24,648 bases of DNA from Anaerolineae bacterium (GCA_017303735.1 JAFLCF010000047.1:1-24648); one strand, 5' to 3'; shown: positions 6,919 through 15,295, numbered from the stretch's first letter. Notes: generated by a model from the sequence alone, not told the origin. Translations and numbers: made by a program.

Positions 6919-7923
6919 ATGTCTAACGAGACAGTGGATTACAAGAACGAGCTGGATGAGACTCAACGCGCCCTGCGTGAGATCAACCTAATGATGGAAC
7001 AAAGCCAGGGTGAACTATCCAAATTGACCCAGAGAAATACGGCGATTACATCCCACCTTCAACAGGTACAAAAACAGGGCGCCACAGCAGAAGAGCTAAA
7101 GATGGCATACGATTCCGCTTTGGATGCCCAACAGCGATTGTTCGTTATGCGTGGACAGTTGGATAAACTTCAAAATGATAAATCGCACCTTGATAAGTAT
7201 CGTGTGGTGCTTGATAAGCTGGTGAATAAAGGAAACGATGGGGGAGATACATCAACCGGAGCCGGCACTGATAAAGCGCAAATGACCGGGATCGAAATGA
7301 TCGTCAATGCTCAAGAGTCGGAACGTCAGCGCTTATCCCGACAGATGCATGATGGTCCTGCCCAGGCGCTTTCCAATTTCATCCTTCAGACCGAAATTGC
7401 CATGCGCCTGCTGGATATTGATGCGGCACAGGCAAAAGAAGAATTGGCAAATTTAAAAGCGTCTGCAATGGGAACGTTTCAAAAGGTGAGAAGCTTTATT
7501 TTTGAATTACGTCCCATGATGCTTGATGATCTGGGGTTGGTGCCGACCTTGCGCAAGTATGCCGATTCGTTCAAGGAACAATCTGGCATGGATGTCAGTG
7601 TGACTGTTTCCGGCAGCGAACGCCGCTTGGAACCTTATCTCGAGGTCATGCTCTTTCGTGCGGCACAGGAACTCTTGGGAAATGCCTCTCGCCATAGTCA
7701 GGCAACCGTCGTTAAGATTCACTTGGATCTTGGCACTGACTTTATCCGCATCAGCGTGGATGATAATGGGCGCGGGTTCGACCCGGAGACGTTAAAAGAC
7801 TCGAACAATCTCGGTTTGAAGTTGATTCGTGAACGCTCGGAAATGTTGGGTGGAAAATTTGAGATCGATAGCGCATTGGGTTCAGGTGCCAAGATATCGT
7901 TCACAGTGCAGGCAAAAACTTAA
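6919..7923 (+). CDS. Soluble DegS-like histidine kinase (HisKA_3 type)
   Basis: 334 residues without any membrane segment. Residues 8-103 are charged and heptad-like, predicting a long coiled coil, followed by a Gly/Thr-rich hinge (104-120). The dimerization/phosphotransfer helix carries the phosphoacceptor H144 in RQMHDGPAQ, the HisKA_3 form seen in DegS. The ATPase domain has an N-box with N255 (ELLGNASRHS) and a G1 box DDNGRGFD at 281-288, then GLKLIRERSEMLGG. DegS from Bacillus has the same plan: cytoplasmic, coiled-coil sensor, no transmembrane input. It should phosphorylate the response regulator encoded immediately upstream. AGGAG at 6909-6913 supports the start. The input signal is unknown. 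Confidence 0.9.
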   Translation: MSNETVDYKNELDETQRALREINLMMEQSQGELSKLTQRNTAITSHLQQVQKQGATAEELKMAYDSALDAQQRLFVMRGQLDKLQNDKSHLDKYRVVLDKLVNKGNDGGDTSTGAGTDKAQMTGIEMIVNAQESERQRLSRQMHDGPAQALSNFILQTEIAMRLLDIDAAQAKEELANLKASAMGTFQKVRSFIFELRPMMLDDLGLVPTLRKYADSFKEQSGMDVSVTVSGSERRLEPYLEVMLFRAAQELLGNASRHSQATVVKIHLDLGTDFIRISVDDNGRGFDPETLKDSNNLGLKLIRERSEMLGGKFEIDSALGSGAKISFTVQAKT

Positions 7924-7932
7924 GCCTGTTCG

Positions 7933-7981
7933 CTAACAATATTGTTAGGCGTGCCTGTCTGGCGGATTCAATGACACGCCT
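7933..7981 (+). other. Palindromic segment after the kinase gene, possible weak terminator
   Basis: CTAACAAT/ATTGTTAG forms a perfect 16-base palindrome at 7933-7948. Immediately beside it AGGCGTG (7947-7953) pairs with CACGCCT (7975-7981), enclosing 21 bases. The second hairpin is followed, after eight bases, by a short T-run at 7992-7996. Together they could end kinase transcription or bind a regulator ahead of the pilus operon. The stems are short, so the reading is tentative. Confidence 0.35.
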
Positions 7982-7994
7982 GCATAATATGTTT

Positions 7995-8024
7995 TTGACA
8001 TTTTTCCTGTATAATGACTATGTT
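7995..8024 (+). promoter_or_regulatory. Probable sigma-70 type promoter for the Tad/Cpa operon
   Basis: A perfect TTGACA at 7995-8000 is followed after 18 bases by TATGTT at 8019-8024. A consensus TATAAT also occurs at 8010-8015, but only nine bases from the TTGACA and without a good -35 of its own. The site lies 45 bases before the cpaB start and is the only clear promoter in the 145-base gap after the kinase gene. Confidence 0.6.
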
Positions 8025-8068
8025 ATAAAGTGCCCCATAACTACGGTACTTATTGAGAGGAGATTACT

Positions 8069-9178
8069 ATGCGTCGCGGTCGTACACTGATTTTGGTGAT
8101 TTTGATAATAATAATCGTCTTGGGTCTGGGCTTTTTTGCTGCCAGCCAATTTCTGCGACCTCAAGAGACGGTGGAACAAATTGCGTACGTCGAGGTGTAT
8201 TATGCCGCTCAGAGTATTCCGCAAGGTGGAAGAATTACAGAGGATGCTCTTGCAACATTAAGCATTCCACAATCAAACGTAGTAACTGTAATGTATACGC
8301 GTGACGAATTACCCTTCCTTGTGGATAAGTTTGCGAAACTTCCTTTGGACCCAGGTGTCGTTATTACAGAATCTATGGTTACCGACTCAGCGTCGTCGGT
8401 GGCGATTTCTGGTCCACAGTGGGCTTCCTTAATTCCTCCCGGCATGACTGCCATTGCGATCCCTGTGGATCGTCTTGCTGTTTCCGGGTATGCGATTAAT
8501 AATGGCGCGCATGTGAATGTGAATGCCTGTCTCCTTTTTGTGGATATTGATCCTGCTTACCAGACGATTCTTCCGAACTTCACTGGCATATTGACAGGAA
8601 CTGGTATTAGTGGCGGTACTCTTTCAGGCGAGGAAGGGCAGGGTTTTAATACCTCAGGCTTGCCAATCCTTTCGCTGGGTATTGCTTCTTCGGGTTCGCC
8701 TCAAGGCCGTCTGGAACTTGATCCCTCCGTTCAGCAGCCTTATTATCTTGTGCCATCCGAGGCACAGCGCCCGCGCATGGTTTGCCAGACACTTCTTCAG
8801 GATGCAATTGTGATGCGCCTGGGTGACTTCCCGCTTGTGGAAACCGACCCCGCTGCAGTGCCAGACCCAGCCGCTCCGACAGATCCGAACGCAGCGCCTC
8901 AACCAGCAGTGGCTCCTGATATTGTTACTCTGATCGTTTCCCCTCAAGACTCGGTCACGCTTTCTTATCTTGTGTATACAAACGCCAGAATTTCTTTAAC
9001 TCTTCGCAATCCCTCGGATCAGGCGCGCCTTGCCACCGAAGCTTCCACGCTTCAGTTCCTCCTCAGCCAATACAACATCCCTGTTCCGGCAAAACTGCCT
9101 TACGCCATGCATCCCGCCCTGACAACACTGACTTCACCAACATTGCCAAACGACATCCAGCCGGAACCCACACAATAA
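8069..9178 (+). CDS. cpaB: Flp/Tad pilus assembly protein CpaB (RcpC-like)
   Basis: 369 residues: one N-terminal membrane helix (about 7-27), a SAF-type domain (about 41-107, with the AAQSIPQGGRIT turn), then an RcpC/CpaB core beginning IPPGMTAIAIPVD (122-134) and GYAINNGAHVNV (140-151), matching the family's pGMRAvsv and G-x-v-x-PGdxVDV strands. A Pro/Ala/Asp-rich linker at 259-284 precedes a second beta unit (VTLIVSPQDSVTLSYLV). CpaB is an extracytoplasmic, membrane-anchored scaffold of the Tad pilus machine; in diderms it contacts the CpaC secretin, which is absent here. GAGAGGAGA at 8055-8063 is a strong ribosome binding site. It is the first gene of the pilus operon. The Pro-rich insert is longer than in proteobacterial relatives as I recall them. 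Confidence 0.82.
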   Translation: MRRGRTLILVILIIIIVLGLGFFAASQFLRPQETVEQIAYVEVYYAAQSIPQGGRITEDALATLSIPQSNVVTVMYTRDELPFLVDKFAKLPLDPGVVITESMVTDSASSVAISGPQWASLIPPGMTAIAIPVDRLAVSGYAINNGAHVNVNACLLFVDIDPAYQTILPNFTGILTGTGISGGTLSGEEGQGFNTSGLPILSLGIASSGSPQGRLELDPSVQQPYYLVPSEAQRPRMVCQTLLQDAIVMRLGDFPLVETDPAAVPDPAAPTDPNAAPQPAVAPDIVTLIVSPQDSVTLSYLVYTNARISLTLRNPSDQARLATEASTLQFLLSQYNIPVPAKLPYAMHPALTTLTSPTLPNDIQPEPTQ

Positions 9179-9215
9179 TGGTGTTATATAAATAAATGAA
9201 TGGACAATTGTAACC

Positions 9216-10460
9216 ATGGCTGCTGATAAAATCCGAGTCCTTATCGTTGATGATATTGCTGAGACCCGCGAAAATGTGCGTAAACTGTTGCAATTCGAGT
9301 CAGATGTTGAAGTTGTAGGTACAGCCCGCACAGGTAAGGAGGGTATTCAGCTTGCCATGGAAATGAATCCGGATGTGGTGTTGATGGATATTAACATGCC
9401 GGATATTGATGGCATCACAGCTACAGAAAACATCCGCCAGCAATCGCCGCATATTCAAGTTGTAATTCTTTCAGTTCAAGGTGACCCGAACTACATGCGT
9501 CGCGCCATGTTGGCAGGTGCGCGTGACTTTTTGACAAAACCACCCATGGGAGATGAGTTGATCTCCGCGATAAAGCGTGCGGGAGAAATGGCTCATTTGG
9601 AACGTGCGAAAGGTGCCAAGCAGCAAATGGCGATGAACGCCGTCAGCGGGGCATCTGCAATGGGTGGTTTTTCCGCTGCCCAGCAAGGAAAGATCGTCGT
9701 AGTTTACAGTCCCAAAGGCGGGACAGGATGCACAACCATTGCGGTTAACCTTGCAATTGCTTTGAATAACGAAGAGACGCGAACCGTGTTGGTTGACGGC
9801 AACTTGCAATTTGGCGATGTAGCGGTTTTTGTGAACGAACAGGGAAAGAATACTATCCTCGATATTGCGCCTCGTGTGGATGACCTTGATGCGGAGATCA
9901 TTGATGAAATTTTGATCCGGCATGAAGCATCCGGCATCCGTATTTTGGCTGCGCCGCAACGACCCGAACAGGCTGAGAAGATCTCTTCAGACCAGTTCAT
10001 AAAAGTTTTGCAGTTCATGCAGAGAATTTACTCCTATGTTGTGGTGGATACATCTTCCATCTTAACGGATGTGATCCTCTCAGCGATCGATTTGAGCGAT
10101 GTGATGGTGATTATCACTACTCAGGAAATTCCCGCTATTAAGAATTCACGTTTGATCCTGGATCTTTTATCCACAATGGGTATCAGCAAGGAGCGGATCG
10201 TATTTGCAATGAACCGCTTCGATAAACGGATCAGCATTACGCCTGAACGGGTGGGTGAAAATCTTAAACACGAAATATCCGCGGTTATTCCTCTGGATGA
10301 AAAGATCGCCATCACGGCGGTGAACCGCGGGGTTCCTTTTATGTTGGACAATAAATCTCAGTTGATCGGCAGAGGTATCTTCTCTCTCGCAGAGACCATT
10401 CGTACCCGTATGATCGCTTTAGAAACTGATAATAACCAAGCCTCTGCGGCAAGGCGATAA
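9216..10460 (+). CDS. cpaE: Pilus assembly protein CpaE/TadZ, receiver plus MinD-like ATPase
   Basis: 414 residues in two domains. Residues 5-122 form a full receiver domain with D12/D13, phosphoacceptor D58 (VVLMDINMP), S86 and K108. A linker rich in Ala/Gly/Met (130-157) leads to a MinD/ParA-like domain with a deviant Walker A, KGGTGCTT at 167-174. This keeps the signature Lys (K167) but has Cys where the P-loop Lys would be, as is usual for CpaE/TadZ. VDGNLQFGDV (193-202) is the Walker A' region. CpaE/TadZ marks the pole or site where the Tad machine is built. The gap of 37 bases from cpaB is AT-rich and no clear ribosome binding site precedes the ATG. Confidence 0.87.
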   Translation: MAADKIRVLIVDDIAETRENVRKLLQFESDVEVVGTARTGKEGIQLAMEMNPDVVLMDINMPDIDGITATENIRQQSPHIQVVILSVQGDPNYMRRAMLAGARDFLTKPPMGDELISAIKRAGEMAHLERAKGAKQQMAMNAVSGASAMGGFSAAQQGKIVVVYSPKGGTGCTTIAVNLAIALNNEETRTVLVDGNLQFGDVAVFVNEQGKNTILDIAPRVDDLDAEIIDEILIRHEASGIRILAAPQRPEQAEKISSDQFIKVLQFMQRIYSYVVVDTSSILTDVILSAIDLSDVMVIITTQEIPAIKNSRLILDLLSTMGISKERIVFAMNRFDKRISITPERVGENLKHEISAVIPLDEKIAITAVNRGVPFMLDNKSQLIGRGIFSLAETIRTRMIALETDNNQASAARR

Positions 10461-10471
10461 GGAGAAAGAAA

Positions 10472-11929
10472 ATGTCTTTATTGAGACGTATTGAGCAGGG
10501 ACAAGGTTCTGGAAATCAACAGAATCCTGGGACCCCCTCACAGGGTGCGCAAAAACCTCCTGCTGAAACCCCAGGTGGCGGCGGTGGGGGAGGCGATGCT
10601 TCCCGTTTGTCTTCTTTGCAGGCTCGCAGAGTCAGCGCACCGATCACTTCCCCGCAAGCCGGCTCTTATTTTGATTTAAAAACCAGAGTTCAGAATAAAC
10701 TGCTTGCCGAGATCGACCCTTCCATGGATGTTACCCGAACCGATGAAGTTCGGCGGACCATTCAGAATTTGTTTGAGCAGATTCTTACAGAAGAAAACAT
10801 CGTTCTCTCCCGTCCGGAACGCGCCAGATTATTTGAGCAGATCTCCGCTGAAATTCTCGGTTTTGGTCCGTTGCAATCTCTGCTTGAAGATGACACCATT
10901 ACAGAAATCATGGTGAACGGACCGAAGAATGTGTACATTGAGCGTAAGGGTAAAGTACATCGGGTACCGATCACATTTGAGAGCAATGACCATGTGATGC
11001 GCATCATTGACCGTATCGTAGCACCTTTGGGTCGTCGTATCGATGAGTCGAGCCCTTATGTGGATGCACGCCTTCCTGATGGGTCGCGTGTGAATGCTGT
11101 GATTCCGCCGATTTCCCTTGTCGGACCTGTGCTAACGATCCGTAAATTTTCCAAAAACCCGATCACAGTGGATCAAATGATCCAATTTGGCTCAGTGAGT
11201 GCAGAAGCAGTGCAATTTCTGAAGGCATGTGTGGAAGCACGGTTGAACATTATTATTTCCGGCGGTACGGGTTCAGGAAAGACCACACTACTTAATGTTC
11301 TTTCCAGTTTTATCCCGTCTGATGAGCGCATCATCACGATCGAAAATGCAGCGGAATTGCAATTGCGCCAGGAACATGTGGTGACGCTCGAGTCGCGCCC
11401 GCCCAACATTGAAGGACGAGGTGAGATCACCATCCGCGATTTGGTGATGAACTCTTTGCGTATGCGCCCTGAGCGTATTATTGTTGGGGAATGCCGCGGT
11501 GGCGAGACGTTGGACATGTTGCAGGCGATGAATACGGGCCACGATGGCTCGATGACAACTGCTCATGCGAACACCCCGCGTGATGCGTTGTCTCGTATTG
11601 AAACCATGTGTCTGATGGCAGGTATGGATCTGCCCATTAGAGCGATCCGTGAGCAGGTTGCAAGTGCGGTAGATGTCATCTGCCAGCAGGAGCGTATGCG
11701 TGATGGTACTCGTAAGGTAACAACGATTACCGAGATCAGCGGCATGGAAGGTGATGTCATTACAATGACGGATATTTTCGTCTTTGAACAGACCGGAACA
11801 GAGAATGGGCGCATTGTTGGACGGTTGCGACCTACCGGTCTTCGACCCAAATTTATGGATAAGATCGAAGGAGCGGGTATTCACCTCCCGCCCTCCATTT
11901 TTGGTATTGGTGAGCGCCGTCGGTATTAA
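10472..11929 (+). CDS. cpaF: Tad pilus secretion ATPase CpaF/TadA
   Basis: 485 residues, hexameric type II/IV secretion ATPase that powers pilus polymerization from the cytoplasmic side. The N-terminal 60 residues are low complexity (Gln/Pro/Gly, with seven consecutive Gly at 35-41). A conserved N-terminal domain follows (about 70-225: IDESSPYVDARLPDGSRVN at 190-208 is diagnostic). The ATPase core has Walker A GGTGSGKT at 264-271, the Asp-box region IITIENAAELQL (287-298), a Walker B with RIIVGECRGGE (335-345) and a His box TGHDGSMTTAHAN (355-367). AAGGAGA at 10458-10464 gives a strong start signal 11 bases after cpaE. All catalytic motifs are intact. Confidence 0.95.
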   Translation: MSLLRRIEQGQGSGNQQNPGTPSQGAQKPPAETPGGGGGGGDASRLSSLQARRVSAPITSPQAGSYFDLKTRVQNKLLAEIDPSMDVTRTDEVRRTIQNLFEQILTEENIVLSRPERARLFEQISAEILGFGPLQSLLEDDTITEIMVNGPKNVYIERKGKVHRVPITFESNDHVMRIIDRIVAPLGRRIDESSPYVDARLPDGSRVNAVIPPISLVGPVLTIRKFSKNPITVDQMIQFGSVSAEAVQFLKACVEARLNIIISGGTGSGKTTLLNVLSSFIPSDERIITIENAAELQLRQEHVVTLESRPPNIEGRGEITIRDLVMNSLRMRPERIIVGECRGGETLDMLQAMNTGHDGSMTTAHANTPRDALSRIETMCLMAGMDLPIRAIREQVASAVDVICQQERMRDGTRKVTTITEISGMEGDVITMTDIFVFEQTGTENGRIVGRLRPTGLRPKFMDKIEGAGIHLPPSIFGIGERRRY

Positions 11930-11967
11930 CCTATGGTGAACTCAAGAGGTAACCAGGAAAAAACACA

Positions 11968-12924
11968 ATGACCTGGATCATTATCATCGGCGGGATCATT
12001 CTGATCATCCTGCTTATCATCGGTGTTATCGTCTCCTCGAATAGCGAGCGTGACTTGGTTGAAGAGCGCCTGAGTCAGTATTTGGATGATGGCGAAAAGC
12101 AAGATATAAATCGCGAAGCTCAAAAATACGCGCTTACAAACTGGGTTTCCAGCCGGGTGGAAAAAACCTCTTTTGGAGATCGTATTGCCCGTGAACTGGC
12201 ACGTGCGGATATAAAATTCAAGGTGGCAGAGTATTTTGCCTTGATCTTTATGAGCATTGTTCTGGTTGGGCTGCTTGCCTGGTTTATTGGCAACAGACAC
12301 CCTGTGTCTGGTTTGATCGGGGCGATTATTGGTGGGATCATCCCCGGGCAGTATGTAAAATCGCAGCAGCGGCAGCGGCTTAGAAAATTCAACGATCAAC
12401 TGCCCGATATGCTTAACCTGATGGTGAACGGTTTGCGTGCAGGGTACTCCACCATGCAGGCAATGGAAGCGATCAGTAAAGAATTGCCTCCCCCCATTAA
12501 TGATGAATTTCGCCGGGTGGTTCAGGAAATGCAGATCGGTATCCCGATGGAAACCGCGCTCGAAAATTTATTGCGTCGCATTCCAAGCGAGGATCTTGAT
12601 TTTGTTATTACCGCCATTAACGTTCAGCGTGAAGTTGGTGGTAACTTATCTGAAATCCTTGATAATATCTCTTTTACCATTCGAGAACGTATCCGTATTA
12701 AGGGCGAGGTGCGGGTGTTAACCGCTCAAGTCCGCGCGTCAGGATCTGTGCTTTCGTTGATTCCTTTCGGTTTGACGTTGATCTTATGGTTTCTGAACCC
12801 TGATTACCTGCTTTCGGTAACACAAGGTGGACCCCTTTGTACCGGTGCGATCATCTGTGTGGTGCTGGGGTTGATTTCTTCCAGTTATTTTATTATGATG
12901 AAGATAGCGGATATCGAGGTGTAA
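11968..12924 (+). CDS. tadB: Tad pilus inner-membrane platform protein TadB
   Basis: 318 residues. Membrane helices at about 3-22, 88-106, 113-128, 258-278 and 290-312 flank a cytoplasmic T2SSF (GspF/PilC-like) domain at 140-255, recognisable by LPDMLNLMVNGLRAGYSTMQAM (145-166, read in two parts) and INVQREVGGNLSEILDN. TadB pairs with TadC to form the platform on which CpaF acts. The protein is intact and of normal family length. It sits 38 bases after cpaF, and its stop is one base from the tadC start, so the two are translated together. Confidence 0.9.
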   Translation: MTWIIIIGGIILIILLIIGVIVSSNSERDLVEERLSQYLDDGEKQDINREAQKYALTNWVSSRVEKTSFGDRIARELARADIKFKVAEYFALIFMSIVLVGLLAWFIGNRHPVSGLIGAIIGGIIPGQYVKSQQRQRLRKFNDQLPDMLNLMVNGLRAGYSTMQAMEAISKELPPPINDEFRRVVQEMQIGIPMETALENLLRRIPSEDLDFVITAINVQREVGGNLSEILDNISFTIRERIRIKGEVRVLTAQVRASGSVLSLIPFGLTLILWFLNPDYLLSVTQGGPLCTGAIICVVLGLISSSYFIMMKIADIEV

Positions 12925-12925
12925 T

Positions 12926-13891
12926 ATGCAGGCAGCCATTTTAATCGTTATTGTGCTTGCGATCATAGGCAGCATTGTATTTGTTGTTGTGATCGGTGCA
13001 CGTTTTGCCCGAGAGGCGCAGGGTGTTGAATCAGACCCCGTCTTGGCACGTTTAGCAGAAGCGACCCAGCGCGGTGAGAATGTTTCTCTTGAAGACATTG
13101 AATTGCAGCAGCCCTTCATGGAACGTGTCGTCATTCCGCTGGTTAAGCGAATGGGCGAGTTTTCATCCCGCTTTACGCCGGAAAAGCTTCTTCAAGAAAC
13201 CACCCTAAAACTTGAATTGGCGGGAAACCCCGGGCGCATTGATGCATCTACTTTTCTTTCCACCCGTTTTATTGGTGCTGGGGTATTTGGCGGGCTTTTG
13301 TTATTGATATCCAACCTTCCCCAAGTTAACTGGCCAACAGGACGGATCTTTCTGGTTGTGGTGATCTTTACGCTATTGGGCTTTTTCTTTCCTCAGATGT
13401 GGTTATCGAGCCGCATCACCAGAAGGCAAACGGAAGTGCGCAAGGCATTGCCAGATGCGCTTGACCTGCTGACGATCTGTGTGGAGGCAGGGTTGGGCTT
13501 TGAAGCGGCAATGTCGAAAGTGGCTGATAAGTGGGAGAACGAATTATCGCTTATGTTCGGTCGTTGCATCCGCGAGATTCAGCTCGGAAAGACTCAACGC
13601 GAAGCGTTGCGCGATATGGCAGACCGTATCGGTTTACCTGAATTGACTAGTTTTGTTGCGGCGGTTATTCAAAGCCAGTCTTTGGGTGTGAGTATGGCAA
13701 AAGTTTTGCGCATCCAGTCGGATCAGATGCGTATGAAACGGCGTCAGTTTGCTGAAGAACTGGCACATCAGGCTCCTGTAAAGATGATCATCCCAATGGC
13801 GTTGTTGACTTTCCCTTCCATTATGATCATTTTGATGGCGCCTGCAGGCTTCCAGATCGCTGGAGCGTTCGGTCCGTTTCTGGGCAATTAA
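12926..13891 (+). CDS. tadC: Tad pilus inner-membrane platform protein TadC
   Basis: 321 residues. An N-terminal helix (3-26), a cytoplasmic stretch, helices at about 110-129 and 140-160, the T2SSF domain at 172-285 (LPDALDLLTICVEAGLGFEAAM, 175-196, read in two parts) and a last helix near 289-312. The T2SSF sequence is clearly paralogous to that of TadB but distinct, as is normal for the TadB/TadC pair. It is the last recognisable pilus gene here; no flp pilin, TadE/F minor pilin, prepilin peptidase or TadD follows, so those must lie elsewhere. Confidence 0.9.
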   Translation: MQAAILIVIVLAIIGSIVFVVVIGARFAREAQGVESDPVLARLAEATQRGENVSLEDIELQQPFMERVVIPLVKRMGEFSSRFTPEKLLQETTLKLELAGNPGRIDASTFLSTRFIGAGVFGGLLLLISNLPQVNWPTGRIFLVVVIFTLLGFFFPQMWLSSRITRRQTEVRKALPDALDLLTICVEAGLGFEAAMSKVADKWENELSLMFGRCIREIQLGKTQREALRDMADRIGLPELTSFVAAVIQSQSLGVSMAKVLRIQSDQMRMKRRQFAEELAHQAPVKMIIPMALLTFPSIMIILMAPAGFQIAGAFGPFLGN

Positions 13892-13914
13892 GGCAGTAAC
13901 AAAAGGGGTTGAGC

Positions 13915-14643
13915 TTGAATCATTGGAAATACAGGGCTTATCGTACGGTTTGGAGCACCCTCGACCTGCTCTTCCCCGCAACTTGCGGTGGGTGTGGTAA
14001 ATCAGGTACGCGCTGGTGTTCGACTTGCCAATATAGTGTGAAAACTTTGAATGGTATCGTTTGTGAAGTTTGCGGTCTACCACAGGAAAAGCCAGGGGTT
14101 TGCCGGGCTTGTCTTGCCAGTAGGCCGCGTTTTATTTCATTGCGGGCTTGGGGCGTTTTTGAAGGTCCGCTTCAATCTGCCCTGCATAAACTTAAGTATA
14201 GGCGTGACCTCTCGATGGGAGATGCGCTTGCGGCAGGGATGATGGAGTTTGTTCATAACTTGAATTGGCGGGTTGATCTTATCGTGCCGATTCCGCTGGG
14301 GAAACAAAGAATTCGTGAAAGGGGCTATAATCAAGTTGCGATGATTGCAAAACCACTGGCTATGGGATTGGGATTGCAGTATTCAGAGAAGGCGCTCCTG
14401 CGCCGGAAAGAAACACGCTCGCAAGTCGGTCTGACCAGGGAGGAAAGGCATACGAACGTTCACGATGCATTTCAAGCGGCTCCAGAAGTAAAGGGTAGAT
14501 CCATCCTTGTCATGGATGATGTATCCACAACAGGCTCAACGCTCTCCTCAGGCGCAGAGGCTCTTTATGCTGCCGGAGCAGAGCATGTTTTTGCGTTGAC
14601 CGTTGCACGTGCATTGTCTCACCATGATCTGAGACAAGTGTAG
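13915..14643 (+). CDS. comFC: ComFC-like phosphoribosyltransferase-fold competence protein
   Basis: 242 residues using a TTG start at 13915. GGGG at 13905-13908 lies six bases upstream, whereas the TTG at 13909 would touch it. An N-terminal double zinc-ribbon has CGGC and CSTC (first pair) then CEVC and CRAC (second pair). A type I phosphoribosyltransferase domain follows, with VMDDVSTTGST near residues 199-209 as the PRPP loop. LHKLKYRRDL and the PIPLGKQRIRERGYNQ block are also characteristic of ComFC/GntX. ComFC acts with the ComFA helicase and DprA in moving incoming single-stranded DNA into the cytoplasm during transformation. It lies 23 bases after tadC, probably in the same transcript, which suggests a link between this pilus and DNA uptake. 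ComFA is not in the window. Confidence 0.88.
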   Translation: MNHWKYRAYRTVWSTLDLLFPATCGGCGKSGTRWCSTCQYSVKTLNGIVCEVCGLPQEKPGVCRACLASRPRFISLRAWGVFEGPLQSALHKLKYRRDLSMGDALAAGMMEFVHNLNWRVDLIVPIPLGKQRIRERGYNQVAMIAKPLAMGLGLQYSEKALLRRKETRSQVGLTREERHTNVHDAFQAAPEVKGRSILVMDDVSTTGSTLSSGAEALYAAGAEHVFALTVARALSHHDLRQV

Positions 14644-14687
14644 CGCGTTTGTGTTTGTAACTTAACAACCTAAAAAAGGAGATTTGT

Positions 14688-15251
14688 ATGTCCAATAAAG
14701 TGGAAGTTCAGACACGTCATATTCGTTTGACGGAGCATATTGAAGAATATGTTTCCAAGAAGGCAGGAAACCTTGATCATTACCTGCCCGCCATTGATGA
14801 GGCGCGTGTGGAATTGTCACATCATAAGGCTGCGCGTGATGCCAAAGACCGTAATGTGGCTCAGATCACCGTATTTGGAAAGGGCTTTACCCTTCGTTCT
14901 GAAGAACGCGCTGATGAGGCATTGGCTGCCTTCGACATGGCATTGGATAATTTACAGCGCCAGATCGAACGCTACAAAGGCAAGAAATACCACGGACGTG
15001 GTGACGGTCGTTCGGCGGCTGAGGTGGCAGATGAGATTATTGATGATGAGACTGGGCAGCTTTCACCATTGTTCGCAAAGCGCAAGAGATTTGTGCTTTA
15101 CCCCATGTCTGAAGATGAGGCTCTGGTGCAAATGCGGAATCTAGGACACGACAATTTCTTTGTATTTTACAATGCTGAAACGAGCAAGATCAACGTGTTA
15201 TACCGCAGGCGTAACGGAAGTTATGGGTTGATCGAGCCAGAGCTTGGCTAA
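14688..15251 (+). CDS. hpf: Ribosome hibernation promoting factor, long form
   Basis: 187 residues. An N-terminal HPF/YfiA domain (1-105) binds the decoding region of the small subunit: it starts VEVQTRHIRLTEHIEEYVSKK and contains DRNVAQITVFGKG and the Arg/Lys-rich helix ending ERYKGKK. A linker (106-127) leads to the C-terminal dimerization domain (128-187: KRKRFVLYPMSEDEALVQM, GHDNFFVFYNAE, INVLYRR), which pairs ribosomes into 100S dimers. Its length matches the long form found in most bacteria outside the enterics. AAAAAAGGAGAT before the ATG is one of the strongest ribosome binding sites here, consistent with high expression in stationary phase. It ends at a strong terminator. Confidence 0.95.
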   Translation: MSNKVEVQTRHIRLTEHIEEYVSKKAGNLDHYLPAIDEARVELSHHKAARDAKDRNVAQITVFGKGFTLRSEERADEALAAFDMALDNLQRQIERYKGKKYHGRGDGRSAAEVADEIIDDETGQLSPLFAKRKRFVLYPMSEDEALVQMRNLGHDNFFVFYNAETSKINVLYRRRNGSYGLIEPELG

Positions 15252-15258
15252 ATATATT

Positions 15259-15293
15259 GCACACGGGCGGATGTCATCCGCCCGTGTGCTTTT
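15259..15293 (+). terminator. Strong hairpin terminator after hpf
   Basis: GCACACGGGCGGATG (15259-15273) is the exact reverse complement of CATCCGCCCGTGTGC (15275-15289), giving at least 12 GC-rich pairs around a small loop. TTTT follows at 15290-15293, then a further T-rich stretch. It separates the converging hpf and lgt-like genes. On the minus strand the following bases are AT-rich but without a clean T-run, so it works best for the plus strand. Confidence 0.88.
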
Positions 15294-15295
15294 AA

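Noticed and set aside
8010..8015. TATAAT as the -10 of the cpaB promoter
   Set aside because: It is nine bases from TTGACA and lacks a -35 at the correct distance; TATGTT at 18 bases fits better, though TATAAT cannot be fully excluded.
9179..9215. A promoter or operator between cpaB and cpaE
   Set aside because: The stretch is AT-rich and contains a short ACAATTGT palindrome, but no paired -35/-10 is visible.
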